DNA from: Candidatus Ventricola intestinavium
GTDB taxonomy: Bacteria > Bacillota > Clostridia > Christensenellales > Aristaeellaceae
Assembly: GCA_018715105.1 (NCBI GenBank)
Contig: DVMG01000263.1
Location: forward strand, 1-19,263
Length of the DNA stretch: 19,263 nucleotides
Direction of reading: 5' to 3'
Shown: one piece after another, positions 5,057 through 12,852 of the stretch
How the letters are laid out: each line of letters opens with the position of its first letter
Position numbering within the stretch: the stretch's first letter is position 1
Position numbers and translations under genes: made by a program
Notes under the pieces: model-generated
The model's database searches: none
Seen by the model: the letters and a program-made list of their open reading frames with translations, nothing else
What the model was told of the DNA's origin: nothing

Positions 5057-7771
5057 TTACATGTTTTGAAGCCCGTCAAGCCTTGCGCTCAGCTTTTCAA
5101 GCTTATCCCGGTTGATCCCAAGCTTTTCTTCCTCCTGACGGACCAGATGCGCGGGCGCTTTTGCGGTAAAACCGGTGTTGGCAAGCTTGGCCTCGCCGCG
5201 CTCGATATCGCGCCGCACGTTTTCCATCTCCTTGGTCAGCCGTGCGATCTCCTTATCCACATCCACCAGATCTCCCAGCGGGATAAACACCTCGGCCGCC
5301 TCGCTCACAGCGGATACCGTGCGGCCCGCCGCTTCCTCTCCCTGCGCAATCAGCTGCACATCGCTGGCCCAGGCCAGCCGCCTCAGATATTCGCCCGCAT
5401 GCGCCATGGCCGCTTCCCAGCCCTCTTTCGGGCGCAGAATCAGGTGCGCACGGCGGCCAACGGATACATTCATCTCCGCGCGCAGATTGCGCACCGAACG
5501 GATCACATCCATCACGCCCTCCATCTGGCGCGCCTGCGCCGGGAACACGTGCGCCGGGTTTGCCTGCGGCCAGGCCGAAAGCATGATGGTGCCCTGCGTG
5601 CCAGGAATATGGCGATACACCGCGTCGGTCATAAAGGGCATGAAGGGATGCAGCAATTTGAGCAGGCAGAGGAGCACATGGCGCAGCACGGCGCAGGTCG
5701 CCGCTCGCCCCTCGCCATTCAGGCTCACCTTGGCCAGCTCAATATACCAGTCGCAGAACTCGCTCCAGGCAAAATCATAAATCTTCTGCGCGGCCAGGCC
5801 AAGGTCGTATTCTTCAAAATGGGCCGTCACCTCGCGAATGGTCGCGTCAAGGCGCGTGAGGATCCACTGATCCGCTGCGGAGAATGCCTGCCCTTCCATT
5901 TCCTGCGCCTCGCCGTCCAGATTCATGAGCACGAAGCGGCTGGCATTCCACACCTTGTTGGCAAAATTGCGCGCGGCCTCAACCTTGTCGGTCGAAATGC
6001 GCATGTCGTTTCCGGGGCTGACGCCCATCACCAGGGAAAAGCGCAGCGCGTCCGCTCCGTAACGGTCAATCATCTCCAGCGGATCCACGCCGTTGCCCAG
6101 GGATTTGCTCATCTTGCGGCCCTGTGCATCGCGCACCAGGCCATGGATGAGCACGGTATGGAAAGGCGGCCTGCCCATCTGCTCAATTCCGGAGAAGATC
6201 ATCCTGGCCACCCAGAAAAAGATGATGTCATACCCCGTGACCAGCACACTGGTGGGATAAAAGTAGGAAAGATCCGGCGTTTCATCCGGCCAGCCGAGCG
6301 TGGAAAACGGCCAGAGCGCAGAAGAAAACCAGGTATCCAGCACATCCTCATCCTGATCCAGGTGCGTGCAGCCGCACTTGGGGCAGGCCCGGGGCGTCTC
6401 CCGCGCGACGACGACCTCGCCGCAGTCCCGGCAATACCAGGCAGGGATGCGGTGGCCCCACCAGAGCTGGCGGGAAATGCACCAATCGCGGATGTTTTCC
6501 ATCCATGTCATGTAGTTTTTCGCAAACCGGTCGGGAACGAAGCGCACCTCGCCGTTTTTCACGCATTCCATGGCGGGCTTTGCCAGCGGGGCCATTTTCA
6601 CGAACCACTGCTTGGAAACCATCGGCTCAATGGTGGTGTGGCAGCGATAGCAGGTGCCCACCTCATGGGTGATCGGCTCCACCTTTCCGAGGCATCCCTC
6701 AGCCTGAAGATCCTCCACGATGGCCTTGCGCGCCTGCTGCACCGTCATGCCGGCATACTTGCCGCAGTCAAGCACGCGCGGCTCGTTGACCGCCGCTTTC
6801 CCGCTTGCAAAAAGCTCGTCCGCCGCCGCCTTTTCCTCTGCGCCGGTCATGTGCCCATCGTAGGTGAACACGCGCACAATGGGCAGGCTGTGGCGCTGGC
6901 CCACCTCAAAGTCGTTCGGGTCGTGCGCAGGGGTAATCTTCACCACGCCGGTCCCCTTGGTCATGTCCGCATGCTCGTCGCAGACAATGGGGATCTCCCT
7001 GCCGGTCAGCGGCAGGATCACGTGGCAGCCGTGCAGGTGCGCATAGCGCGGATCGTCGGGGTTGACGGCCACGGCGGTGTCACCCAGCATTGTCTCCGGG
7101 CGGGTTGTGGCCAGCTCGAGCTTTTCGCCCGTCTCCTTGACGCGGTAAAGCAGATGCCAGAAATGGCCGCTCTGCTGCTCATATTCCACCTCCGCATCCG
7201 AGATGGATGTGCTGCAGCAGGGGCACCAGTTGATCATGCGGTTTCCACGATAGATGAGCCCTTTTTCATACAGGCGGTTGAAGACCTCCGTCACCGCACG
7301 GGAGCATCCTTCATCCATGGTGAAGCGTTCGCGGCTCCAGTCGCAGCTGTTGCCCATGCGGCGGGTCTGGCGCACGATGCGTCCGCCATATTCGTTTTTC
7401 CAGGCCCAGGCGCGCTTTAAAAAGCCCTCGCGGCCCACGTCCTCCTTCGTCAGGCCCTCTTTGCGCATGGCCTCCACGATCTTGACCTCTGTGGCGATGG
7501 AGGCATGGTCGGTGCCCGGCAGCCAGAGCGTCGGATCGCCTTTCATGCGGTGATAACGGGTAAGGCTGTCCTGCATCACGCCGTCCATCGCATGCCCCAT
7601 ATGCAGCTGGCCGGTGATGTTGGGCGGAGGCATGACGATGGTAAAAGGCTTTTTCCCCTCCACGCGATGCGCCGTAAACGCGCCGCTCTCCTCCCATTCG
7701 CGGTACAGGCTGTCTTCCAGGGCCTGCGGGTTATAGACCTTGTCCATCTCCTTGATCCGGTTCGTTTCCAT
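5057..7771 (-). CDS. valS: Valine--tRNA ligase ValS
   Basis: A class I aminoacyl-tRNA synthetase that charges tRNA-Val and edits mischarged threonine. With the start at 7771 the protein has 904 residues. It carries PPPNITGQLHMGHA (HIGH motif, about 57-60), GTDHASIATE, the editing-domain segments TTRPETMLGDTAVAV (222-236) and AHDPND, RDWCISRQLWWGHRIP, a CRDCG...CPKCG zinc-ribbon insert (about 447-466), KMSKS (553-557), a DALR-type anticodon-binding region, and a C-terminal coiled coil. An ATG at 7798 is in frame but has no good ribosome binding site. The ATG at 7771 has AAGGGAG 12 bases upstream, longer than usual; another ATG lies at 7747. Start certainty is moderate. Expression is expected to follow the T-box leader at 8091-8349, with a 55-codon gene in between. 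Confidence 0.97.
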   Translation of the reverse strand: METNRIKEMDKVYNPQALEDSLYREWEESGAFTAHRVEGKKPFTIVMPPPNITGQLHMGHAMDGVMQDSLTRYHRMKGDPTLWLPGTDHASIATEVKIVEAMRKEGLTKEDVGREGFLKRAWAWKNEYGGRIVRQTRRMGNSCDWSRERFTMDEGCSRAVTEVFNRLYEKGLIYRGNRMINWCPCCSTSISDAEVEYEQQSGHFWHLLYRVKETGEKLELATTRPETMLGDTAVAVNPDDPRYAHLHGCHVILPLTGREIPIVCDEHADMTKGTGVVKITPAHDPNDFEVGQRHSLPIVRVFTYDGHMTGAEEKAAADELFASGKAAVNEPRVLDCGKYAGMTVQQARKAIVEDLQAEGCLGKVEPITHEVGTCYRCHTTIEPMVSKQWFVKMAPLAKPAMECVKNGEVRFVPDRFAKNYMTWMENIRDWCISRQLWWGHRIPAWYCRDCGEVVVARETPRACPKCGCTHLDQDEDVLDTWFSSALWPFSTLGWPDETPDLSYFYPTSVLVTGYDIIFFWVARMIFSGIEQMGRPPFHTVLIHGLVRDAQGRKMSKSLGNGVDPLEMIDRYGADALRFSLVMGVSPGNDMRISTDKVEAARNFANKVWNASRFVLMNLDGEAQEMEGQAFSAADQWILTRLDATIREVTAHFEEYDLGLAAQKIYDFAWSEFCDWYIELAKVSLNGEGRAATCAVLRHVLLCLLKLLHPFMPFMTDAVYRHIPGTQGTIMLSAWPQANPAHVFPAQARQMEGVMDVIRSVRNLRAEMNVSVGRRAHLILRPKEGWEAAMAHAGEYLRRLAWASDVQLIAQGEEAAGRTVSAVSEAAEVFIPLGDLVDVDKEIARLTKEMENVRRDIERGEAKLANTGFTAKAPAHLVRQEEEKLGINRDKLEKLSARLDGLQNM

Positions 7772-7887
7772 ATGCTCGATTCTCTCCCTTTCTTCCATCT
7801 GAAATCATCTGAACTTGGCATTGCGGCATTGATATTCGTGTGGCTGTGCATCTGGCCCTCTGGTGTCGGCCGGCGTGCTCTTCTGCG

Positions 7888-8055
7888 CTAGGGCAGGAAG
7901 ATCAGGATCGCGCCGATCACGGCCAGGCCGGCGCCCAGGAGCTTCATCTGCGGGACATCCTTTTCCCGATGACACAGTCGGCCGGCGCCAAGCCCGAGCA
8001 CCGCGCCCGCCATCAGCGCGCACAATCCGGGAATCATCTGCACAGAAAGGTTCAT
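7888..8055 (-). CDS. Small two-helix membrane protein between T-box and valS
   Basis: A 55-codon frame runs from ATG 8055, preceded by GGGGAGGAAAGCC (ideal spacing), to a TAG at 7888-7890. The product begins MNLSVQMIPGLCALMAGAVL and forms a hydrophobic, Gly/Ala-rich helix (about residues 3-25). A short charged turn with HREKDVPQ (29-36) follows, then a second hydrophobic helix that ends in AILIFLP. The pattern suggests a helical hairpin in the cytoplasmic membrane. It starts 36 bases after the T-box terminator and ends 116 bases before valS, so it should be induced with valS when tRNA-Val is uncharged. I do not recognise the family. The ribosome binding site, the amphipathic organisation and the fit to the gap make it likely to be real, but homologues are needed. 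Confidence 0.68.
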   Translation of the reverse strand: MNLSVQMIPGLCALMAGAVLGLGAGRLCHREKDVPQMKLLGAGLAVIGAILIFLP

Positions 8056-8090
8056 GGCTTTCCTCCCCTGATCCGTCTCAAAATGAGCTC

Positions 8091-8132
8091 AAAAAAGCAA
8101 GCGCTCCGTCCCAAAGGACGCAAGAGCGCTTG
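8091..8132 (-). terminator. T-box leader terminator
   Basis: On the minus strand, CAAGCGCTC (8132-8124) pairs with GAGCGCTTG (8106-8098), with an inner CGTCC/GGACG stem, and the hairpin is followed by C and six T at 8091-8096. The 5' arm begins right after the T-box antiterminator sequence, so the two structures are mutually exclusive, as expected for transcriptional T-box control. Confidence 0.92.
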
Positions 8133-8349
8133 CGTGGTACCACCTTTTTTTACGTCCGCCATGGGCGGACGCCTCTTTGCGCGCTAACGGGCGCACCCGA
8201 GCAGGCTGAGGCATGCGGCCTGTCACCTGCCCCCTCCAAAGCGACATTCCGCGCGCATCCCTCCCGGGCAGCCTTGCAGCCTCTGGGCCGGCCCTCTCTG
8301 CTGGCGATGCGGACGTACTCCTCTTTTTCAGCGGGGAAAATGAATTGTC
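8091..8349 (-). promoter_or_regulatory. T-box riboswitch (valine-specific) controlling the valS transcript
   Basis: The roughly 260-base leader holds the diagnostic T-box sequence GGTGGTACCACG (about 8132-8143), whose TGGT bulge can pair with the ACCA end of an uncharged tRNA. A stem III-like hairpin (GCGTCCGCC with GGCGGACGT, 8152-8172) precedes it. Stem I shows GAGGAGTAC (8314-8322), AGAGAGGGCCGG in the upper stem, and GGAATGTCGC (8241-8250), where GTC at 8243-8245 is a plausible valine specifier codon. CTTTGGAGG follows. The competing terminator is at 8091-8132. When tRNA-Val is uncharged, read-through into the small membrane protein gene and valS is expected. The T-box call is firm; the exact specifier position is inferred from local pairing (GCATC with GATGC) and from the valS gene downstream. 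Confidence 0.93.
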
Positions 8350-8355
8350 GGAATC

Positions 8356-8384
8356 ATTATAGCGCGGATTCAGGCGGTTGTCAA
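8356..8384 (-). promoter_or_regulatory. Consensus sigma-A promoter for the T-box/valS unit
   Basis: On the minus strand TTGACA (8379-8384) and TATAAT (8356-8361) are both perfect and 17 bases apart. Transcription should begin near 8349, just before the T-box stem I. The -35 box begins seven bases beyond the stop codon of the upstream membrane gene, so there is no room for a terminator in between. Confidence 0.93.
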
Positions 8385-8390
8385 CGCTCA

Positions 8391-9752
8391 TCATGCGGCC
8401 AGCGCAAAGCTGCCCGCCAGGTTTGCCGCGGCCAGCAGCGCGCAGAGAAAACGGGCCGCGTTCACCGGTTTGATCCACCCGCTTTGCTCGGGCGCGTCCC
8501 GCAGGCACAAGAGCGCGCAGAGCATCATCGCTCCATAAAGAGGGAGCATGGTGCGCTCCCCGCTTTCCACCACTGTGGGACTGAAGGCCAGCGCCATGCG
8601 CGCTGCAAACCCCAATGCGAACGCAAAAACGGCGGCGAGCGCCCGCGGCCTGTGGCCAATGGACAGATAGAGGGAGAGCGCCATCAGCCCCAGCACGGCC
8701 ACAATCGCACACATCATGCCCGCGTACCGGGGATCCGCTGCATGCTGCGGGCCCAGCATCAGCGTATACGTGCCGAATGCCTGAAACGGCTCCAGAGCCG
8801 CCTGCAGACCGTCCACAGACGACAGCAGCTGCGGAACATACACCGCGAAGAGCGCAAAACAGAGAGGCAGGGCCGTCAGCAGCAGATAGGCCGGATGCCG
8901 GCGCCGGGCAACCGCCGAAGCCAGCACGCATCCCCCGCAGGCAATCAGCATCGGGCACCAGGTGAATAGGAGCAGCGCCGTCGTGCTGGTCAGGCCGATG
9001 GAAAGCTTATCCACAAGCGCAAACTGCCCATAATCCCGCAGGTTGACCAGAGCGACGGACTGCTGCGCGCGCAGAGCATTTCCCGGACAAAGCAGATGCA
9101 TGCACAGCTGCACAAGCGCAAGAACAAACACGCCCACAGCAGCGCGCGGGATTTTTCTGTCCCGGATCAGGAGCGCCACCTCCAGCACCAGGTGCGCTCC
9201 CACCAAAGCCGCGGCTGTCTGCTCCTGATTGGCCCCCAGCAGCGCACAGGGGAGGGCGGCAAAACGCCACATGCGGCTTGCGGGCCTTTTCCACAGGGCA
9301 TCCGCCAGTGGAATCATCGCCGCCATCGCGCAGGCGAGCGGCCAATAGTAATTGAGGCTGGTGGCCTGCCACCCCGTGCTGCGCAGAATGGCGAAGGGAA
9401 TGCTGGTCACCAGAAGCCCGGCCATCGCCAGCATCTCCGGCCGCTCCTCGCACGCGGCCAGCCGGCAGAGCGCATAGGCCAGCAGCACCATCATGGCGCA
9501 GTCGCACACGCGCCAGAGCCAAATACTCCGGGTGGTCAGGGTCAGCAGCCCTTCGATCAGCAGGCGGCTTGACCAGGAGCGCCAGCGCTGCATAAGAAAG
9601 GCGAGCACATCAGCGCCGCCCGTGGCCGCGTCGTAAAACACCCAGTCGTCCAGCAGCAGATGATCCGCATTCAAATGCATGCACAGCTGAAGGACCAGGA
9701 GCGCAGCCAATACCCCGACGCCCTGCATCCGGCCCTTGATGCGTGTTCTCAT
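8391..9752 (-). CDS. Polytopic membrane protein, possible GT-C-like / DUF6056-like glycosyltransferase
   Basis: A 453-residue integral membrane protein with about ten or more hydrophobic helices. The first helix (VGVLAALLVLQLCMHL) leads into an acidic outward-facing motif, LLLDDWVFYDA, placed as in GT-C fold transferases and in the DUF6056 group, where an Asp-rich first loop is catalytic. Other visible segments are STGWQATSLNYYWPLA and GANQEQTAA. The start ATG 9752 has GGAGGGAGG six bases upstream and overlaps the previous stop as ATGA; an upstream in-frame start would lie within the neighbour. The three-gene set with a GT14 enzyme supports a role in surface glycan assembly, but this is inference from topology, motif and neighbourhood. 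It could instead be an uncharacterised membrane protein of another family. Confidence 0.75.
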   Translation of the reverse strand: MRTRIKGRMQGVGVLAALLVLQLCMHLNADHLLLDDWVFYDAATGGADVLAFLMQRWRSWSSRLLIEGLLTLTTRSIWLWRVCDCAMMVLLAYALCRLAACEERPEMLAMAGLLVTSIPFAILRSTGWQATSLNYYWPLACAMAAMIPLADALWKRPASRMWRFAALPCALLGANQEQTAAALVGAHLVLEVALLIRDRKIPRAAVGVFVLALVQLCMHLLCPGNALRAQQSVALVNLRDYGQFALVDKLSIGLTSTTALLLFTWCPMLIACGGCVLASAVARRRHPAYLLLTALPLCFALFAVYVPQLLSSVDGLQAALEPFQAFGTYTLMLGPQHAADPRYAGMMCAIVAVLGLMALSLYLSIGHRPRALAAVFAFALGFAARMALAFSPTVVESGERTMLPLYGAMMLCALLCLRDAPEQSGWIKPVNAARFLCALLAAANLAGSFALAA

Positions 9753-10303
9753 GCCGCGCCTCCCTCCAGCCGGATTTCCCCGGCCTGTTCCTCCAACGGG
9801 AAGCAAAGCTCCATTCCCGTCGTAATCAGGCGTGTTTCATCCTCTGCCGTGTCCACAAACACCACGTCGTATTCGCCATCCGGAATATCCGCTGTGCGCG
9901 CCAGCGCAGAGGCGCCGCAGTGATCGTCGCAGCCATAGGCCCGGGCAAGCTCCGGCCGGCGAACCATCTGCGTGTTGAGCACGATGACCGTTCCTTCGCG
10001 CATCAGCCCCATGCGCACGTTAACCGCGCCCACATCCTGGTCCAGCCGCAGCAGCGCGCCTCTCATGTGCAGCATTCCCTCCGGCTTGATCCACACGTCT
10101 TCCAGAATCGGCAGGAGCTTTTCCTCTTTGCCGTCCGTCACGCGGCACTGGCGCACATCCAGCGCATCCCGCAGAGCGGCCGCATGCACGAGCTGAATCT
10201 GCGTGATCATTCCCGCCGCCAGCATCACGGCCGCCAGAGCCAGAAGCGTCACCCGGGCATGCACCGGGGCGGCGCCGGAAGGGCTCCCGGTTTGGCGTTT
10301 CAT
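9749..10303 (-). CDS. Hypothetical membrane-anchored extracytoplasmic protein
   Basis: A 184-residue protein. A basic N terminus (MKRQTG) is followed by one hydrophobic segment, VTLLALAAVMLAAGMI (about 18-33), with no lipobox Cys, so it is probably a signal anchor with the rest outside. The outer part (beta-rich by look, with DVWIKPEGMLHMRGALLRLD, TVIVLNTQMV and IPDGEYDVVFVDTAED) could be an immunoglobulin-like or jelly-roll sandwich. I do not recognise a family. It overlaps the glycosyltransferase stop (ATGA, 10300-10303) and the next membrane gene's start (ATGA, 9749-9752), so it is tightly coupled to both. A GTG start at 10315 is possible, but the overlap pattern favours 10303. It is likely to work with its two neighbours. 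Confidence 0.72.
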   Translation of the reverse strand: MKRQTGSPSGAAPVHARVTLLALAAVMLAAGMITQIQLVHAAALRDALDVRQCRVTDGKEEKLLPILEDVWIKPEGMLHMRGALLRLDQDVGAVNVRMGLMREGTVIVLNTQMVRRPELARAYGCDDHCGASALARTADIPDGEYDVVFVDTAEDETRLITTGMELCFPLEEQAGEIRLEGGAA

Positions 10304-11148
10304 CCGCTTTCCCACCTTTCCAGCAGATGATCAAACAGCGGCGTGTGCGCATCAATCTTGCGCGCAAACACGCAGCCAGAAGCATCGATCCGCTCCAGAT
10401 CCCCCATATTCAGCATCGCGGGAAGGCCGCGCCGGGGATCGTCCCAGATGGAAAAATGAAGCTGGCAATCCACAATGCGCTTTTCAAACGCCGTGCCAAG
10501 AAAGGCATTCTGAAAGAAGAATTCCTCCGGAATATACGTCGTCGCGAGCCTTCTGAGCAGGCGCCTGCACGCCGGGTCGCTCAGCGCATGCTGCGCAGCG
10601 TCGCGCGGCAGGCTCAGCCAGACAAGCCCCTTATACGGCAGGGAGATCTTTCTCCGGACATGCAGCATGTCCTGCCAGCGGTCAATGCGGCCCACCCAGT
10701 TCTGCACCCGGTCGGACGGGTCCCGGTAATTGAGCAGGTGCATGATGTGGTAATGCTCGTAACGGGGGCGAAGCTCCGGATCATCCGCCGTGCGCAGCCT
10801 CTGCATGAAGATGCGCGTCTCCCCCTCAAAGCGGGCGATAAACGCATGCGCCGGCAGAATTGGAAAATCCTGCGCGCTCATCAGGTGCAGATAAGACACC
10901 CGCGGGTCGCAAAGCGCCATGCGGCAAAGATCAAGCAGGGCTTGCAGATGGGTGATGCTGCCCCAGTTGACCTTGCGGCGGCGGATCGCGCGCACGCCGG
11001 GCATCGCGTCCAGCTGAGCAACCTGCCGGGGTGTGATGGCGCTGCGCGCATCCACATGAACAAAGCACAACGCATGGGCGCTCAGCGCGCGCACCACGCG
11101 CGACAAAGCGTCATAATCCTTATAGGCGGTGATGATCATGGCCTGCAT
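10300..11148 (-). CDS. GT14-family (core-2/I-branching enzyme-like) glycosyltransferase
   Basis: A 282-residue protein with the Branch-domain pattern: MIITAYKDYDALSRVVRAL at the N terminus, CFVHVDARS, VNWGSITHLQALLDLC, YLHLMSAQDFPI, IPEEFFFQNAFLG, LHFSIWDD and a final SGCVFARKID. Members use UDP-activated sugars (GlcNAc or xylose in the characterised examples) and are usually cytoplasmic or membrane-associated in bacteria, decorating surface polysaccharide. The longer frame to 11250 is not used; ATG 11148 has GGAGGA seven bases upstream and matches the expected N terminus. It is the first gene of the three-gene cassette. Donor and acceptor are unknown. No clear promoter was seen between the hairpin at 11205-11233 and this start. 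Confidence 0.87.
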   Translation of the reverse strand: MQAMIITAYKDYDALSRVVRALSAHALCFVHVDARSAITPRQVAQLDAMPGVRAIRRRKVNWGSITHLQALLDLCRMALCDPRVSYLHLMSAQDFPILPAHAFIARFEGETRIFMQRLRTADDPELRPRYEHYHIMHLLNYRDPSDRVQNWVGRIDRWQDMLHVRRKISLPYKGLVWLSLPRDAAQHALSDPACRRLLRRLATTYIPEEFFFQNAFLGTAFEKRIVDCQLHFSIWDDPRRGLPAMLNMGDLERIDASGCVFARKIDAHTPLFDHLLERWESG

Positions 11149-11404
11149 GGCATTTTCCTCCGGATCGTGCGTCCGCGCCGCCCGGCGCCTCTTTTCTCCC
11201 AGATAAAAAGGGCTGCTGAAACCAGCGGCCCTTGGATGATGGCTGTCCAATCGCCCTCTTCCCGTTCCTCACGCCCCTTTGAGGCGCCGCCGGGCCTGGC
11301 GCCCTTCCCCGTCCGGGCAGAGGGCCCTTGGGCCGGCGGCCTGAGGCCTGCGGGGACCGGCGGTTCTTTTTCCTCGCGGCTTTTATCGGCTTCCGCCCTC
11401 TATT
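11149..11404 (-). other. Intergenic region between hslU and the glycosyltransferase, very GC-rich
   Basis: This 256-base stretch holds no convincing frame on either strand. The part next to hslU (about 11280-11380) is very GC-rich with several overlapping inverted repeats built from GGCC/GGCGCC blocks and two copies of CCGGCGG on the plus strand (11335-11341 and 11359-11365). The hairpin terminator at 11205-11233 follows. Between it and the glycosyltransferase I see only the ribosome binding site and a short GCGCC/GGCGC stem. Confidence 0.6.
11205..11233 (-). terminator. Hairpin terminator downstream of hslU
   Basis: On the minus strand AAGGGC, an unpaired base, GCTG, loop GTTT, CAGC, an unpaired base and GCCCTT are followed by further T residues (11205-11209). 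A small TTGGA/TCCAA stem directly precedes it. It lies about 170 bases after the hslU stop and most likely ends the hslVU transcript, or attenuates read-through into the glycosyltransferase genes. Confidence 0.75.
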
Positions 11405-12760
11405 TTACAGAATATAGCGCCTCATGTCCATCCCTTTTGCATCCTGGCCCAGATGTTCGGCAACGTAATCGCCGTTGATGGTCACGTCGACATCCGGCAT
11501 CTCTCCGCCCGCGTTGAAGGAGATGTCTTCCAGCATCTTTTCAAACAGCGTATGCAGCCTGCGCGCGCCGATGTCTTCCTTGGCCTCGTTCTCGGCCTGG
11601 GCCGCCTGTGCCAGCGCATCCAAGGCGGATTCCTCAAAGTGCAGGTGCACGTGGTCAACCGCCAAAAGCGCCTCATACTGGCGGGTGAGCGCGTTATCCG
11701 TCTTGGAAAGGATGGCCTTGAAATCCTCGCGCGTCAGGGGTTTGAGGTTTACGCGAACCGGGAAGCGGCCCTGCAGTTCGGGAATCAGATCCGTCACCTT
11801 GGATACATGGAACGCACCGGCCGCGATAAAGAGCATGTAATCCGTCTTCACCACGCCATATTTGGTGTTGACCGTGCTTCCCTCGACGATGGGGAGGATA
11901 TCCCTCTGCACGCCCTCGCGGCTGACGTCCGGTCCGTTTGTCGAGCGGCCGGCCACTTTGTCGATCTCGTCGATGAAGACAATCCCATCCTGCTCCGCGC
12001 GGCGCAGGGCCTCGTCGGTCACGGCATCCATGTCGATGAGCTTGCTTTCTTCCTCGGCCACCAGCACGCGGCGCGCATCGCAGACCTTCATGCGGCGCAT
12101 CTTCGTCTTTTTGGGCAGCATGTCGCCCATCATCGAGCCGATGTTCACGCTCGTGCCGTTGATCTCCACATCCTTGGGCGTGTCCTCCACCTCGACCTCA
12201 ATTTCATAATCCTCCAGCTCGCCGCGCATGAGCTGAGCGCGCAGCTCCTCGCTGCGCCGGGCAATGCGCTGGCGCTCGTCTTCCGGCAGTTCCGGCGTGC
12301 GGGGCTTGTTGCCCAGCAGCACGTCGATGGGGTTGACGGGCTTGCGGTTCGGATGCAGGATGATGTCCACAATCCTGTCCTCGGCCAGCACGGTTGCGCG
12401 GGCCTTGACCTTCTGGCTGGCCTTTTCCTTGCAGATGCGCACGCTGGCCTCCACCAGATCGCGGATGATGCTCTCCACATCCCGCCCGACGTAGCCCACC
12501 TCGGTAAACTTGGTGGCCTCCACCTTGACAAAGGGAGCGTCCACCAGGCGCGCAAGCCTGCGCGCGATTTCGGTCTTGCCCACGCCCGTGGGGCCGATCA
12601 TCAGGATATTCTTGGGGACAATCTCATCGCGGATCTCCTCCGGCAGCTGCGCGCGGCGGTAGCGGTTGCGCAGCGCCACGGCCACGGCGCGCTTGGCGTC
12701 GTCCTGGCCGATGATATAGCGGTCGAGCTCGCGCACGATCTGCTTGGGCGTCAGCTCCAT
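11405..12760 (-). CDS. hslU: ATP-dependent protease ATPase subunit HslU (ClpY)
   Basis: HslU is the AAA+ unfoldase ring that feeds proteins into the HslV peptidase. The 451-residue protein opens with LTPKQIVRELDRYIIGQDDAKRAVA. Walker A is GPTGVGKT (56-63), the pore loop is GYVGRD (89-94), and the charged intermediate domain spans about 110-235. Walker B is IVFIDEID (260-267), followed by GRFPVRV near the sensor region, GARRLHTL (sensor 2), and the conserved C-terminal RRYIL tail that docks into HslV. Start ATG 12760 has AGAGGTG eight bases upstream. It follows hslV by 92 bases, with no terminator, so the two are cotranscribed. codY, the usual next gene in Bacillus and many clostridia, is not present downstream. 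Confidence 0.98.
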   Translation of the reverse strand: MELTPKQIVRELDRYIIGQDDAKRAVAVALRNRYRRAQLPEEIRDEIVPKNILMIGPTGVGKTEIARRLARLVDAPFVKVEATKFTEVGYVGRDVESIIRDLVEASVRICKEKASQKVKARATVLAEDRIVDIILHPNRKPVNPIDVLLGNKPRTPELPEDERQRIARRSEELRAQLMRGELEDYEIEVEVEDTPKDVEINGTSVNIGSMMGDMLPKKTKMRRMKVCDARRVLVAEEESKLIDMDAVTDEALRRAEQDGIVFIDEIDKVAGRSTNGPDVSREGVQRDILPIVEGSTVNTKYGVVKTDYMLFIAAGAFHVSKVTDLIPELQGRFPVRVNLKPLTREDFKAILSKTDNALTRQYEALLAVDHVHLHFEESALDALAQAAQAENEAKEDIGARRLHTLFEKMLEDISFNAGGEMPDVDVTINGDYVAEHLGQDAKGMDMRRYIL

Positions 12761-12852
12761 ATTCGTGTCACCTCTTCCATGTCGGATATGCAGGGCATCG
12801 CAAGCATCGCATCACGAAAATCTCCTGCGGGGAAAAAGGAGGCATGCCGCCC

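Noticed and set aside
4778..7420. Plus-strand open frame of 880 codons opposite valS and the folC start
   Set aside because: It is an antisense shadow of GC-rich coding sequence: His/Arg/Gly/Ala-rich translation with no domain, while valS on the other strand is unambiguous.
8131..8151. Perfect palindrome GTGGTACCAC followed by T residues, like a plus-strand terminator
   Set aside because: It is the T-box antiterminator sequence read from the wrong strand; no plus-strand gene lies upstream that it could end.
8089..8958. Minus-strand open frame of 289 codons across the T-box and the membrane gene
   Set aside because: It overlaps the promoter, the T-box and the 453-residue membrane gene in another frame; its composition is Ala/Gly/Arg-biased and there is no supporting ribosome binding site.
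11149..11250. N-terminal extension of the glycosyltransferase
   Set aside because: The added segment would span the ribosome binding site and the terminator hairpin region and lacks the family's N-terminal motif; ATG 11148 has ideal spacing.
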